A DNA stretch of 64,000 nucleotides from Elephas maximus indicus (taxonomy: Eukaryota > Chordata > Mammalia > Proboscidea > Elephantidae). The stretch spans positions 21,290,001 through 21,354,000 of the forward strand of contig NC_064826.1 of assembly GCF_024166365.1 (NCBI RefSeq), given 5' to 3'. A program made the translations under genes and the position numbers. Below the pieces are notes generated by a model that searched no databases, was not told the origin of the DNA, and was given only the letters and a program-made list of their open reading frames with translations. Position 1 is the stretch's first letter. Every line of letters starts with the position of its first letter. Shown here one piece after another: positions 9,745 through 36,107 of this stretch.

Positions 9745-12072
9745 ACAATGAACGTAAACAGTTTTATTCAGAAACAGATAGGTACCTGTTTGCATTATAG
9801 AATATAAAACTTGGTTTACACTCTATAAAAAGTAACCAATATCCAAATCCAAGAGAGCTAGCATTCATAGAACACACAATTTGGGTGTGTAGCTACTGTT
9901 CACCAGCCTCAGGCTTGATTTAAACCAAAAATATAATCCAGGGGAATCATGAGAGATTAAATGTTGCTGCTGAGCTCCCAGCATCCAAAGTTGCTGTCTT
10001 GGCAGAGTAAGGTCTGCTTTCTAAGTGGGTCACTTTAACATAGGCCTGGCTTCTATGCACCTAGTGACCTGTGGGCTCTCTCGCCATGTAGCTCACGATG
10101 TGCCCTCTCAAACTAAGTCTGGGTTGGGGGCATGGACCTATCATCTCTGGTCTTCTTAACAATAAAAAGGGGAATCTGGAGGGCACAGAACTTTCATTTC
10201 CCTATACTGGGGTTAAGCTTAATTTTTTTTTTTTCTAAAAAGGGTATACCCACTATCAAGAGCTCAATTCAAAGGCTGTGGTGAAGTTACATACTTGGCT
10301 TTTCACCATACCAAGCAGCCCACCTCAACATGACCATGGAAGACCAAAGGATGTACCTAGGTTCAGATTATAATAATCACCCAGCACCACCTGACTGTAT
10401 TATCCAGAAAGATATACGAAATAATAAAGGTTTTATATATACATATGCTTGTCTTAGTAACCTGAGGGCTAAAAACTTGGAATACAATAACTTTTTTCAA
10501 GAGGTCCATATGTAAGAAAGGGACCAAAGAAGGCTGAGCTCATGTTCTATAACATATAAGTGGAGTTGGAAACAAGGGTGGTCCCTTCAGCTCTTTCTAC
10601 AACATCCTTCTTGGTGATAAGGACTGGCAACCTTCAATCTATAACAACACGGGGGGACCAGAGGGGAAGATGGGAGAACGGAGATGATTCAAAGGCAGGC
10701 AGGCAGGGTGAGCAATGGTCCTCGAACCAAAGAGCCCTCTCTGCGGGTCCCCTCATCTTTGAGCCTGAGCTCCAGCTTGCCAGAGAGCACAGTAAGAGGC
10801 CTGGTAGTAAGTGGTTTGCATTCTGAGGTATGAGGATCCCTGGTAAATTCAGCAGCACATGGTTTTTAGAAACCAGCCCATAAGGTGAGAACACTGCACC
10901 CGAGCTCTTAACTAATACTGCTATTTAACCACTGTCCAAAAGACAAAAGGGAAGGGGAAAAAAAAAAAAATCCCCATCCTATTGGGAGGTTCTAAGCTTT
11001 CATATGAAGTGACCCAAATAATCTCCTTATTTTATCTCAGGGTTTCTTAAGAGAATCCCATTTGGTGATCATTTCTCTTGTCAGTTAAAGGCACTTTCAA
11101 TGACATGATTGGGGAGAAGTAGATTTTAACTGCAGTGAAAACAAGACAGATTCCTCGGTTCAACTGAACACCTGGGCAAAGAGGAGCCAGGCTGGGCTGC
11201 TTACAGTGATCGCCATGGGCAAGACAACTTCAAGCATTTCAAAAGATGCACACCCAGAGAAAAAATGTATGCCCGGAAACCATTTGCATTTTTCCTTTAG
11301 TTTTCCAGCTGTTTCTATCTATGGCTCTATAAAGAGATCACATTCACTACTTGATTGATCTTCAAGACACTGGCCCTAATGCTTCCCACCACAGCTGTGC
11401 TTGACAAAATTAGCAGACGGCTAGTTCTACAGGGGAAAAAGAATAAAAAAGGAACTCAATCACTTTGAGCCAAGGTTTCTTACATCACAGGGATCATTCT
11501 TTGCCCAGATAATGCCAGGATCAGCTGCTGGATCCGTGGCAAATGAAAAGAACATGTGGCCCCCAACGACTTGTGAAATGTTACACTCTCGGACGGGCAA
11601 GGGTAGGTGTTAGCTCTCTAAATAGAAACTGTGAGGTGTATTTTTCCTCTTCTCTCCCCTGAACATTTCTTATTGATCTCAGGCTTAAAAATTAGTTAAG
11701 AATTATAAAAATCATAAGGGGTTGAGAAAGAGTGAAGGACTAACGTTTGCCTACAAGTGTGAGGTGAGGACCTTGGTCCTTCATATATCATCCTCCCAAC
11801 CAGAGAACAAATACAAAAATAAACACCACATGTTATACACAATACAAAGTGTAAATCTACAAACACAAGTGTAATAATTAGAGTTGTTCATCAGAAGCAC
11901 GGTTCCCCTCCAGTCCCTGGGGAGGAGGAGGAATGGGGACGGGATGGTTTTTGTTATGCCTTGTCACGTTCAAAGTCTGTGATAACAGTCTCAGTAGCGA
12001 AAACAATCTCATGTGAAACCAGAAGCTGTAAAAATAAATTATTTCTGAAGCGAGGCGGCTCCTGTCTGCGGC
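9745..12072 (-). other. CALU: CALU 3' UTR with poly(A) signal
   Basis: About 2.3 kb of non-coding sequence from the stop to an AATAAA on the minus strand (TTTATT at 9763-9768), with cleavage expected near 9745. The length fits the long CALU mRNA. It is largely repeat-free, which supports retention as exon sequence, and no ORF in it resembles a protein. Confidence 0.65.
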
Positions 12073-26321
<14,249 letters not shown>

Positions 26322-26489
26322 CTAAAAGAAAATGAGAGGTAGTTAATTCATGAGGCAGTATGCCTAATAATTAAACAAAAAATTAAAGGCTCAAATCTCA
26401 GTTAAATTATTAATTTGATATACAAATAATCTATGCAAGTCATTTATATTTATATTCTCCCAAATATTACTTAATCCATAGAGATTACA

Positions 26490-26578
26490 GCCCATGAAAC
26501 CCTACGGGCAGCTGTACTCTGTTCTACAGGGTAGCTATGAGTCGGAATCGACTGGCCGGCACACAACAACAACAACCT
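26490..26578 (+). repeat. AfroSINE 3' half in CALU intron 1
   Basis: Begins in GAAACCCTACGGGCAGC and ends in an (ACA)n tail after GGAATCGACTGGCCGGCAC. 5' truncated. Confidence 0.85.
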
Positions 26579-27605
26579 ATATAAACAGTATGGTAGCATA
26601 TTAGACCCTCCAGTTATTATGCTGAGAAGCTGTCACCAGTTTTCTTCATCTGACGGTACGCTGACAGGGAATTTACAGTCAAAACATCCACCTTCTAAGT
26701 GGTCTCCCTTTAGAAAATACCAAACTAGAACTTTAATCCTTTTACCCAAGTTCATCAGACTTAAAAGGGAAAGGACTAGGATTTAAATCCAGACATGCTG
26801 ACTCCAAATCCCTCATTCTCTGTACTGTATCAATGGTCTGGTCTCCAAATCTAGCTGGTCTTTAGCCATCACCTAGGAAGCTTTAAAAAAACTTCACCTA
26901 CTGAACTAGAATCTCTGAGGTTGACGTCTTCGCATCTGCAGTTTTAAATACTTCTTCCATGAGTCTGATGGTCACCAGATTAGGAAGCACCAAGTGGTCT
27001 CCCATACCGGTAGTACCCACGCTCATACTCAAACTACCTTCAAAGATCAAACCATTCAGACGGTACGCTCATGGATAACAGCTGCTTTACCCTTCCTTAC
27101 AGTAGTGTTTCCCAAACTTGCCCGGCCATAAGAACCACCTGGAGTATTTGCTACAAGTGCAAATTCCCAGGCCCTGCTTCATGCCCCGAGGATCTGTGGA
27201 GCCACAGGAGATCCTATGAACAATTACAAGGATGGAACACTTTATTGAAAAATGTGACAAAAGACTGCAGAGAAGCTGCAGGATGGTTATCTGTGTAGCA
27301 CACTCGACAGATATCCCACAGGACTGTCCCAAGAGGTTAAAATCCTAGAGAAAAACGGAAAAATTAAACTTGAGGGGAAGAATCTTCCCAGGCTTTTGTC
27401 ACATTTTAACTCATCCTTCATCAGGAAAGCATGGATTCTGAATTGCCTCCCCCTCCCCCCCACCCCCGCCCCAGAACAAGTTTTTGGCAATTTCAGATCA
27501 CTCCTGACTCATCTCCTGTGTAACCAATGGTTCCCTTACTGGAGGGGTAGATGGTGGTTAGGGTGAGGCTGCAGAGCAGAGGGACACCACCTCACACAGT
27601 TAAAC

Positions 27606-28605
27606 GCTTTGTTGTTGTTAGCTGCCATCGAGTCAGCTCTGCCTCATGATTTCCTTACAGGTAACAAAACGAAATGTTGCCTGCTCCTACGCCATCTGCA
27701 TGACCACTGGTATGTCTGAGTCCACTGCCGTAACCATTGTGTCAATCCATCTTACTGAAGGCTTCCCTCATTTTCGCTGACTCCCTACTTTACCAAACAG
27801 GATGTCTTTTCTAGCAACTGGTCTTTCCTGATGACGTGCCCAAAGTAATAGGAAAGTATAAATTTATCGTCTTTGACATCTTTGCTTTTTAACAAAGCCA
27901 AAAGCTTTAAAGAAGTCTTTTGTAGAGAACTGGCCCAATGCAACATATCCTTTGATTTCTTGTCTGCTGCTTCCATGGACATGGGTTCCTGATCCAAGTA
28001 GAATAAAATTGTTGACAATTTCAATTTTTTCTCCATTCATCATGTTGTTTATTGGTCCAGTTGTTTTCTACATTAAGATGTAACCTATACTAAAGGTGAT
28101 GTCATCTACATATTGCAGGTTGCTAGTGAGTTTTTCTCCAATCCTGATGCCATTCTTCTTCATATAGTACAGTTTTCTCAGATTATTTGCTCAGCATACA
28201 GATCAAATAAGGTGAACTGATACAATCCAGCCACACACCTTTTCCAACTGTATACATCAGGCAGTATCCCTGTTCTGTTCAAATGACTGCCTCTTGATCC
28301 ATGCACAGGTTCCACATGAGCACAATTAAGTCTCCTGGAATTCCTATTCTTCATAACGTTATTCCATAATTTGTTATGATCTACACAGTTGAATGCTTTG
28401 TGTAGTTGACAAAATACATTTAAACATCTTTCTGGTATTCTCTGCTTTTGGCCAAGATCTGACATCAGCAATGATATCCTTTGTTCCTTGTCCTCTTCTG
28501 AGTCCAGCTTAAACTTCTGGCAGTTCCCTGATGAAGTATGACTGCAGTCTTTTTTGAATTATCCTCAGCATATTTATCTTCTTTTTGAAGATAAAATGCA
28601 TTACC
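27606..28605 (-). mobile_element. RTE-type (BovB-like) non-LTR retrotransposon 3' region
   Basis: About 1 kb of antisense RTE reverse-transcriptase sequence. Plus-strand phrases such as GTGATGTCATCTACATATTG, GAGTCCAGCTTAAACTTCTG and TATCCTCAGCATATTT match the antisense of this RT family. The frame is broken many times. Its 3' end on plus (GTTGTTAGCTGCCATCGAGT) is the same as the AfroSINE tail, in line with the known idea that AfroSINEs borrow RTE machinery. Confidence 0.75.
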
Positions 28606-28739
28606 TTGTCTTAATCTGCAGATTAGAGAAAACCCGCCACAGACTTCACCTTTCCCAAAAAGTCACTGCTGGAGCTGGTCCAAGGGCTCACATTTCATAC
28701 GTAAATACTTGAAAATAAAATAAGACAATTCCTTCAGCA

Positions 28740-28935
28740 TAGCTTCCAACTCAGTGGTGCTCAATACAGGCTGTATCCTAGAAGCACCTAGAGCCTCCAT
28801 TTTCAGAAAATATGACTCCTGAACCCCATCCATGGCCAATTTAAATAAGACTATCTGGGGGTGAGGCCTAGGCATTGATGTTTTTAAGAGGCCTCCCTAG
28901 TGATTTCATGCTTAGAGAGGGTTGAGAACCACTAT
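28740..28935 (-). repeat. MER5A-like hAT remnant
   Basis: Bounded by TCAGTGGTGCTCAATACAG and GGTTGAGAACCACT, with GGTGAGGCCTAGGCATTGAT internally. Ends resemble the 5'-CAGTGGTTCTCAA inverted termini of MER5. Orientation uncertain. Confidence 0.6.
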
Positions 28936-29187
28936 TCTAATCAAAATGCTAAACAGCCATAGTACTATCTATAACAATTGTGAACTGAATCCAAAAGTGG
29001 ACACCTTAAACCAGTATCTCTGGTTTAAGAGAAAAGGAAGGAAATCTTAAGACATTTGGCCCTAAGTATACTTAATGTGAAGAACTACATGTATTCTGGT
29101 CCTGCCTCAAAGTTTTGGGAACTAGAATGAAAAGAGTGAATCGTGTCAGAGGAAGAAGGAAATTAAATATGCCTACAGAGTACACTG

Positions 29188-29315
29188 GAGCCCTGGTGAC
29201 ACAGCGGTTAAAAGCTCGGCTGCTAGCCAAAAGGTCAGCAGTTTGAATCCACCAGCCGCTCCTTGGCAACACTATGGCGCAGTTCTTTGTCAGAATCAAC
29301 TTAACAGCAAAGGGG
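29188..29315 (+). repeat. AfroSINE, slightly 3'-shortened
   Basis: Head GAGCCCTGGTGACACAGCGG, box B-like GTTTGAATCCACCAGCC, and a compressed 3' end. Tandem with the next copy. Confidence 0.88.
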
Positions 29316-29525
29316 ATAGAGTACCTTAGGTGGCACAAACGGTACACATTCGGCTACTAACCTAAAGGTTGGCAGTTCAAACCCACCCAGCAGTGCCGCA
29401 GAAGAAAGACCTGAGGAGCTTCTGTGATGATTACAGTCAAGAAAACTTTATGGAACAGTTTTACTCTATAACACACGGGGTCACCATGAGTCAGAACTGA
29501 CTCGACAGCAATGGGTTTGGTTTTT
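29316..29525 (+). repeat. AfroSINE
   Basis: Head at TACCTTAGGTGGCACAAACG, extended middle (GAAGAAAGACCTGAGGAG) and tail CTCGACAGCAATGGGTTTGG. In CALU intron 1. Confidence 0.88.
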
Positions 29526-29537
29526 GGATAGATACAC

Positions 29538-29970
29538 AGGAGTCCCTGGGTGGTGCAAACAGTTAAACACTGACTACTAACTGAAGAGCTGGTGGTCTGA
29601 ATCCACCCAGAGGTGCCTCAAAAGAACGGCCTGGCAATCTACTTCTGAGGAAATTAAAAAAAAAAACCTTTGACATCAAGTTGCTTCCAACTCATGGAGA
29701 CCCCATGTGTGACAGAGTAGAGCTGCTCCATAGGGTTTTCTTGGCTGTAATCTTTACAGGAGCAGATCACTAGGCCTGTTTTCTAAGGCACCTGTAGGTG
29801 GATTCAAACTGCCAACCTTTAGGTTAGCAACTGAGCACAAACCGCTTCTGCTGCCTAGGGACCTTTCCAAAAGATCACAGGTATTGAAAACGCCGTGGAG
29901 CGCAATTCTTTCTGACACACATAAGGTTACCATGAGTCAGCATGGACTCCACTGCAACTGTGTGTCCGCT
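29538..29970 (+). repeat. AfroSINE split by a second, inverted AfroSINE
   Basis: The 5' part (GAGTCCCTGGGTGGTGCAAA) runs to about 29650 and the 3' part resumes at about 29866 (AAGATCACAGGTATTGAAAA) to 29970. The insert between them, 29665-29862, is a minus-strand AfroSINE with an A-run at its tail side. Confidence 0.8.
29665..29862 (-). repeat. AfroSINE nested in another AfroSINE
   Basis: From ACATCAAGTTGCTTCCAACT to CGCTTCTGCTGCCTAGGG. It interrupts the plus-strand copy described at 29538-29970, so it is the younger of the two. Confidence 0.8.
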
Positions 29971-30041
29971 TTTCTTCTAAGCCACAAACAGTAGCTGTAT
30001 GACGTTATACTGCATTAGCTTAGATTTACAGAGCTCTCCGT

Positions 30042-30243
30042 GGAGTCCTGGGTGGCACCAATGATTAATGTGCCCGGCCACTAACTGAAAGTTTGGAGGT
30101 TAGAGTCCACCCAGAGGCACCTCAGAAGAAAGGCCTGCAAACCCACTTCCAAAAAATCAGCCAACGGAAAACCCTGTGGAGCACAGTTCTGCTTTGACAC
30201 ACGGGGTCGCCGCAAGTCGGAATTGACTTGACAGCAACTAGTA
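30042..30243 (+). repeat. AfroSINE
   Basis: GGAGTCCTGGGTGGCACCAA to GGAATTGACTTGACAGCAAC, long-middle subfamily. No obvious truncation. Confidence 0.9.
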
Positions 30244-30543
30244 TGTTATGGAATGCTACAGAGAGGTGAAAAAGACTGAGGTGGGCCTATCTGCACCGAA
30301 ATGAGGAACTCAACAAGATATGTTAAGTGAACAAAACAATGCAAGCTGCATAGCAATGTTAAAATCTCATTTGTGTAAAAAGCAAAACCACCTGATTGTT
30401 TATATTTCCTTCCACAGATGTTCACAGTAATGTGCACTCTGCTGTATTTTCTAATGTTTTTTTAAGTGAGCACGTACTGATGTGTATTACGTTTTGAGGT
30501 ATATTTCTTCAATATTATAAAAATTCTTCAAAAATAGGTGGCA

Positions 30544-32510
30544 TACCTCACACCATGCACAAAAACTAACTCCAAGTGGATCAAAGACCTAAACATAAAG
30601 ACTAAAACGATAAAGATCATGGAAGAAAAAATAGGGACAACCTTAGGAGCCCTAATACAAGGCATAAACAGAATACAAAACGTTACCAAAAATGACGAAG
30701 AGAAACCAGATAACTGGGAGCTCTAAAAATCAAACACCTATGCTCATCTAAAAAGACTTCACCAAAAGAGTAAAAAGAACACCTACAGACTGGGAAAGAA
30801 TTTTCAGCTATGACATCTCCGACCAGCGCCTGATCTCTAAAATCTATATGATTCTGTTAAAACTCAACCACAAAAAGACAAACAACCCAATCAAGAAGTG
30901 GGCAAAGGATATGAACACGCACTTCACTAAAGAAGATATGCAGGCAGCTAACAGATACATGAGAAAATGGTCTCGATCATTAGCCATTAGAGAAATGCAA
31001 ATTAAAACCACGATGAGATTCCATCTCACTCCAACAAGGCTGGCATTAATCCAAAAAACACAAAATAATAAATGTTGGAGAGGCTGCGGAGAGATTGGAA
31101 CTCTTATACACTGCTGGTGGGAATGTAAAATGGTACAACCACTTTGGAAATCTATCTGGCGTTTTCTTAAAAAGTTAGAAATAGAACTACCATACAACCC
31201 AGAAATCCCACTCCTCGGAATATACCCTAGAGAAATAAGAGCCTTCACACAAACAGATATATGCACACCCATGTTTATTGCAGCTCTGTTTCCATGAGCA
31301 AAAAGTTGGAAGCAACCAAGGTGTCCATCAATGGATGAATGGGTAAATAAATTGTGGTATATACTCACACAATGGAATACTATGCATCGATAAAGAACAG
31401 TGACGAATCTGTGAAACATTTCATAACATGGAGGAACCTGGAAGGCATTATGCTGAGCGAAATTAGTCAGAGGCAAAAGGACAAATATTGTATAAGACCA
31501 CTATTATAAGATCTTGAGAAATAGTATAAACTGAGAAGAACACATACTTTTGTGGTTACGAGGAGGGGAGGGAGGGAGGGTGGGAGAGGGTTATTTACTG
31601 ATTAGTTAGCAGATAAGAACTACTTTAGGTGAAGGGAAGGACAATACTCAATACACGGAAGGTCAGCTCAAAGGGACTGGACCAAAAGCAAAGAAGTTTC
31701 CGGGATAAAATGAATGCTTCAAAGGTCAGCGGAGCAAGGGCAGGGGTTTGGGGACTATGGCTTAAGGGGACTTCTAAGTCAACTGGCAAAATAATTCTAT
31801 TATGAAAACATTCTGCATCCCACTTTGTTATGTGGCGTCTGGGGTCTTAAATGCTAACGAGCGGCCATCTAAGATGCATCAATTGGTCTCAACCCACCAG
31901 GATCAAACGAGAATGAAGAACACCAAGGTCACACGATAACTACGAGCCCAAGAGACAGAAAGGGCCACGTGAACCAGAGAATTACATCATCCTGAGACCA
32001 GAAGAACCAGATGGTGCCCAGCCACAACCGATGAGTGCCCTGACAGGGAACACAACAGAGAACCCCTGAGGGAGCAGGAGATCAGTGGGATGCAGACCCC
32101 AAATTCTCATAAAAAGACCAGACTTAATGGTCTGACTGAGACTAGAAGAATCCCGGCGGTCATGGTCCCCAAACCTTCTGTTGGCCCAGGACAGGAACCA
32201 TTCCCGAAGACAACTCATCAGACATGAAAGGGACTGGACAATGGGTAGGAGAGAGAAGCTGATGAAGAGTGAGCTACTTGCATCAGGTGGACACTTGAGA
32301 CTGTGTTGGTATCTCCTGTCTGGAGGGGAGATAGGTGGGTAGAGAGGGTTAGAAACTGGCAAAATTGTCACAAAAGGAGAGACTGGAAGGGCTGACTCAT
32401 TGGGGGAGAGTAAGTGGGAATATGGAGTAAGGTGTATATAAACTTACATGTGACAGACTGACTTGATTTGTAAACGTTCGCTTAAAGCTCAATTATTAAA
32501 AAAAAAAAAA
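30544..32510 (+). mobile_element. 5'-truncated L1 with ORF2 C-terminus and 3' UTR
   Basis: Starts at TACCTCACACCATGCACAAA. ORF2 remains open for 149 codons at 30848-31297 and shows the C-terminal Cys-rich motif ([18 protein letters not shown]), then the AIREMQIKT and [12 protein letters not shown] landmarks. A G-rich tract at 31558-31590 and the AGACCAGACTTAATGGTCTG motif mark the 3' UTR. The poly(A) signal position reads AATTATTAAA instead of CACAATAAAA. Flanking duplication and extra 3' DNA are described separately. Confidence 0.9.
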
Positions 32511-32620
32511 CATTTAGGGAGACAAAAAGAAATGAAAAGCAAGTTTCAGAATCTGGTGAAATAAGCAAAAATTAAAAAGTTATTAAAACGAACTTCGTGT
32601 TTCATCTCTAAAAAAAAAAA
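32511..32620 (+). mobile_element. L1 3'-transduced segment with second poly(A)
   Basis: About 99 bases of non-L1 sequence follow the first A-run, then a second A-run at 32610-32620. The target-site copy AAAAATAGGTGGCA at 32616-32629 then matches 30530-30543. This places the true insert end here, not at the L1 poly(A). Confidence 0.75.
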
Positions 32621-33477
32621 TAGGTGGCAAAGCAAAAAATTTCAAGGCATTTCTCCAGAATGAAAAGAAATTCAAGGAAAAGCACATCTCTAGCCTAAAG
32701 ACATAAAATAAACCCTATTTTAAAAGTAAAACATACTCTTCTGGGAAAATTGCACTCTGGCCTACCCTTCAGTAATTCAACTGACCCAACAAATCAGTGG
32801 AACAGTGAAGAGCAAATCAAATCTCTTTAAGATTTAGTGGCCCACTTAAATGTAATGTGAAGGCAGGCACACCTTTATTTTCGAGTAAAATGAAACTTCT
32901 ATTTCAAACCACAAATAACTCTTTAGACAAATAAAACTCTTTAGAGACAAGGAAGGGGATTATACTGTTTTGTGATATATCCAAACAATACAATGTTAAA
33001 TGCTTACAAAATTAATGGAATTAAGAGCCAGTCACTACGACAAATGACTTTTCTTAGACTTATTAAGGAAGGGGTATTCACATTTATGAACTTTTATAAA
33101 CGATTAATTATATTCTCAAAATAAAACACAACAGCATAATACCCCAACAATTCTTTCAAAACCAAAAGATTACAATATGAACAAATGCTTAAGCCCATTA
33201 CCACTGTCAGGGCCTGGAAAGGATACTGTACAAGGTTTTGAGATATGCAACAAACAGAAACATCACAGTTTGATTCACTTTGAGATTTAGAAGGACAATT
33301 ACATTTAAGTGTGAGGCTTAACATCTTGACAGAAGGATAAGGGAAGAATTCCAGAGAGTAAAACCCACCTCTCTTCCCTCCTCCGCTCTCATTTAAACTT
33401 TCATTCTTGCCACTCTATAGGCTCTCTATTCTGCCAATCAATACTTCCTAGGTCTCCAAAAAAAAAACCAAACAAAC

Positions 33478-33633
33478 AAAAATCCCGTTGCCCTTCAGTC
33501 AATTCCAACTCATAACAAACCTACAGGACAGAGCAAAACTGTCCCATAGGGTTTCCAAGTGGCTACTAGATTTGAACTGCCAACCTTTCGGTTAACAGCT
33601 GAGCTCTTAACCACTGCTCCACCAGGGCTTCTT
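33478..33633 (-). repeat. AfroSINE
   Basis: AATCCCGTTGCCCTTCAGTC to CTGCTCCACCAGGGCTTC. Preceded by an A-rich (AAAC)n-like tail. Confidence 0.9.
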
Positions 33634-33789
33634 CCAGGTCTCCACAACCCCAAATCAGTCTTTCCCAGATCCTGCTATTTCTTCACGCTTGCTCTTCCCT
33701 TTCCTTTGTCCACACAGTTCTCAAGCTGTCTGCACGGCTGCCTCTACTTCTTCACCACCCTGCTACTTGGAAACCTGGCTTTCTATCTT

Positions 33790-34125
33790 GTTGTCAGCTG
33801 CCATCGAGTTGCCCCCAACTCATGGTGACCCCACACACAATGGAATGAAACACTGCCTGGCTCTGTGTTATGCTCATGATCCGTTGGAGATTAGACCGTT
33901 GTGAGCCGCAGGGTTTTCAACTGGCTGATTTTCAGAATTAGAGCACCAGGCCTTTCTTTCTGGTCCATCTTAGTCTGAACACGTTTGTCAGAGTAGACAC
34001 TCCATAAGGTGGCTGATTTTTCAGAAGTAGAGTGCCTGGCCTTTCTTCTAAGGTACCTGGGCAGACTTGAACCTTTTGGTCAGCAGCGAGGTCATTCACG
34101 GTTTGCACCACCCAAGGGCTTTCTA
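33790..34125 (-). repeat. AfroSINE-related repeat, double-length variant
   Basis: Begins TTGTTGTCAGCTGCCATCGA and contains a second middle segment (GTAGAGTGCCTGGCCTTTC) before ending at TTTGCACCACCCAAGGGC. Reads as either two overlapping copies or an internally duplicated element. Confidence 0.7.
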
Positions 34126-34888
34126 TACTGTCACTGATGAAACTGTTTGCCTAAAAGGGCCATCAAGGACCACCTGGTAGACAAAGCCAATGGCAATGGT
34201 CTTACCTAGGTTTCCTGATCTCCCTATAATGGACAATGAAAAATTGTACTTTAAATAGCTTCTACCTTTTTATTATAAATTTTTATTTTAAATACAGGCT
34301 CTTTGTGCTCACATACAATACACCAACTCCTGGCTACCAGAGACGTTAACAAAAGGCCTCTTGTTTTACGAACACAGACACTAAAAGGAACTGTACTAAA
34401 GTTATCTAATCCACATACATAGAAGAATGTTCAAGGAGAAAGAAAGGATATCCTCCTAAGACAAAAGATACTTTACGTGGGAAGATGTGAGAAGAAACAG
34501 TACAAAATAACTGTTTACACAAAGCATTTTAAGAACAACACTAATTTAGTGCAGTCCACTGCTGAAGAATCTCCCTTTTAACCAAACAGAAATAGAATGA
34601 CAGAAAGCTAAATGACCCTTCTCTTTCCCCTTCCCTCCACCATCACAGCTTCACCTGAGTGGGTAACAGAATATTTGGAAAAAATATGATACAAAGAACT
34701 GGGCTGTATGAGATTCTACCACGTGACCTAGAAGGAGAACCAACAGCTGTGAGAAATGCACTCCCCATCTCCTATTTCTCAAATGACATAAGTCTCTCTC
34801 TCTAAAATCTGGTCTCTCCCCCACCAATGGTAACATCAAGTATTTTTCTTTTTTTCCCTTAAAAAAAAAAAAGGTCTAGACTTGCACA

Positions 34889-35135
34889 GCCCAGTTCAGT
34901 AGGTGATTGTCACGTGTGGCTGCTAAGCACTTGAAATGTGGCTGGTGTGAATTAACATGTGGCATGTGTTACATTTTATTTTAAAAGAGTACTTTGAATA
35001 CGTTGAATTAAATAAAATCTATCATTAAAATTAATTTCACCTGTCTTACTTTTTGACGTGGCTGCTAGAAAATTTAAAATGACACATGCGGCTTTATTAC
35101 TTTATTACGCTGCTATTGGACAGCCATTTCAAAAA
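34889..35135 (+). repeat. hAT-type (MER-like) DNA transposon remnant
   Basis: Same family as 15815-16145: CTTGAAATGTGGCTGGTG, ATTAAAATTAATTTCACCTG and GCTGCTATTGGACAGCC. Confidence 0.5.
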
Positions 35136-35187
35136 TACAGACTGAAGGGTTGGGACAGAAAATACATCAAGTATCTATCATGCAAGG

Positions 35188-35395
35188 AGTCCTGGCGGTG
35201 CAGTGGTTAAAGTGCTCGGCTGCTAACTGAAAAGTTGGTGGCTCAAACCCACGAGCTGCTCCAGGGCAGATGATGTGGCAGCGTACTTCCACAAAGATTT
35301 ACAGCCTAGGAAACCCTTTGGGACGGTTCTACTCTGTCCCATAGGGTTGCTATGACTCTGAATTGCTTTGATGGCCGTGGGTTTAATTCTTTTGG
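35188..35395 (+). repeat. AfroSINE
   Basis: GAGTCCTGGCGGTGCAGTGG to GATGGCCGTGGGTTTAATTC, in CALU intron 1. Confidence 0.9.
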
Positions 35396-36107
35396 TTTAT
35401 CATCCTTTTGTAGTACATCATCAATCAATAATGATCTTCTGCAAAGCTGTTCTCAGAACTATTCTGGTAATTTATAAGGAGAAATGATACAAGGCTGGAT
35501 TTCTTTTAATAACAATGATGAACCTTGATCAGTTTATTCAAAAATTTCTTTGAAAGCTCTAAATTCTTATCATGTTTCCCCCTTCTTTACCAGTTATTTT
35601 TGGTAAAAAGCCATTGGTCACAGAACACTTAAACTGCTTCAAGGAAATTTGGATGCGTGAATCAAATTCAGCTGCTCAAGAACACGTACATTTAGTGGTC
35701 CCACAGTTATTCTGGCTGACCAAAACCTATTGCTCAATGTTAGCAAGTGGGAGAAATGGGTGTGGTTGTAAAATTCCAGTTCTCTGAGCTGGATATTCTG
35801 CAGAAAAGGCCATTTCTTTACAATGCAGCAGAAGCAGGATTTCTATGTCACAGTGTCTACTTCAACTGCCCCCCCCCCCCCGCCAGTCTGACAGCAGGCC
35901 CAGGTTGTAAAACCTAGAAATTAAGGTTTCCTGGTTATCTACCTGACATTCTTCACTTACAGACTTTAATACAAGTACTACCAATAGACCAGCACATTAA
36001 AGTAATAAAGTCACCCTTCAAGATTTGATATGATAATCAGCAAGTCATTTGCTGAAAATGTTTCCCTAGTGATGGAGAGAATTTACATCAGCTTATCCAT
36101 ACATCAG

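Noticed and set aside
30844-31476. 210-aa minus-strand ORF
   Set aside because: Antisense shadow of L1 ORF2.
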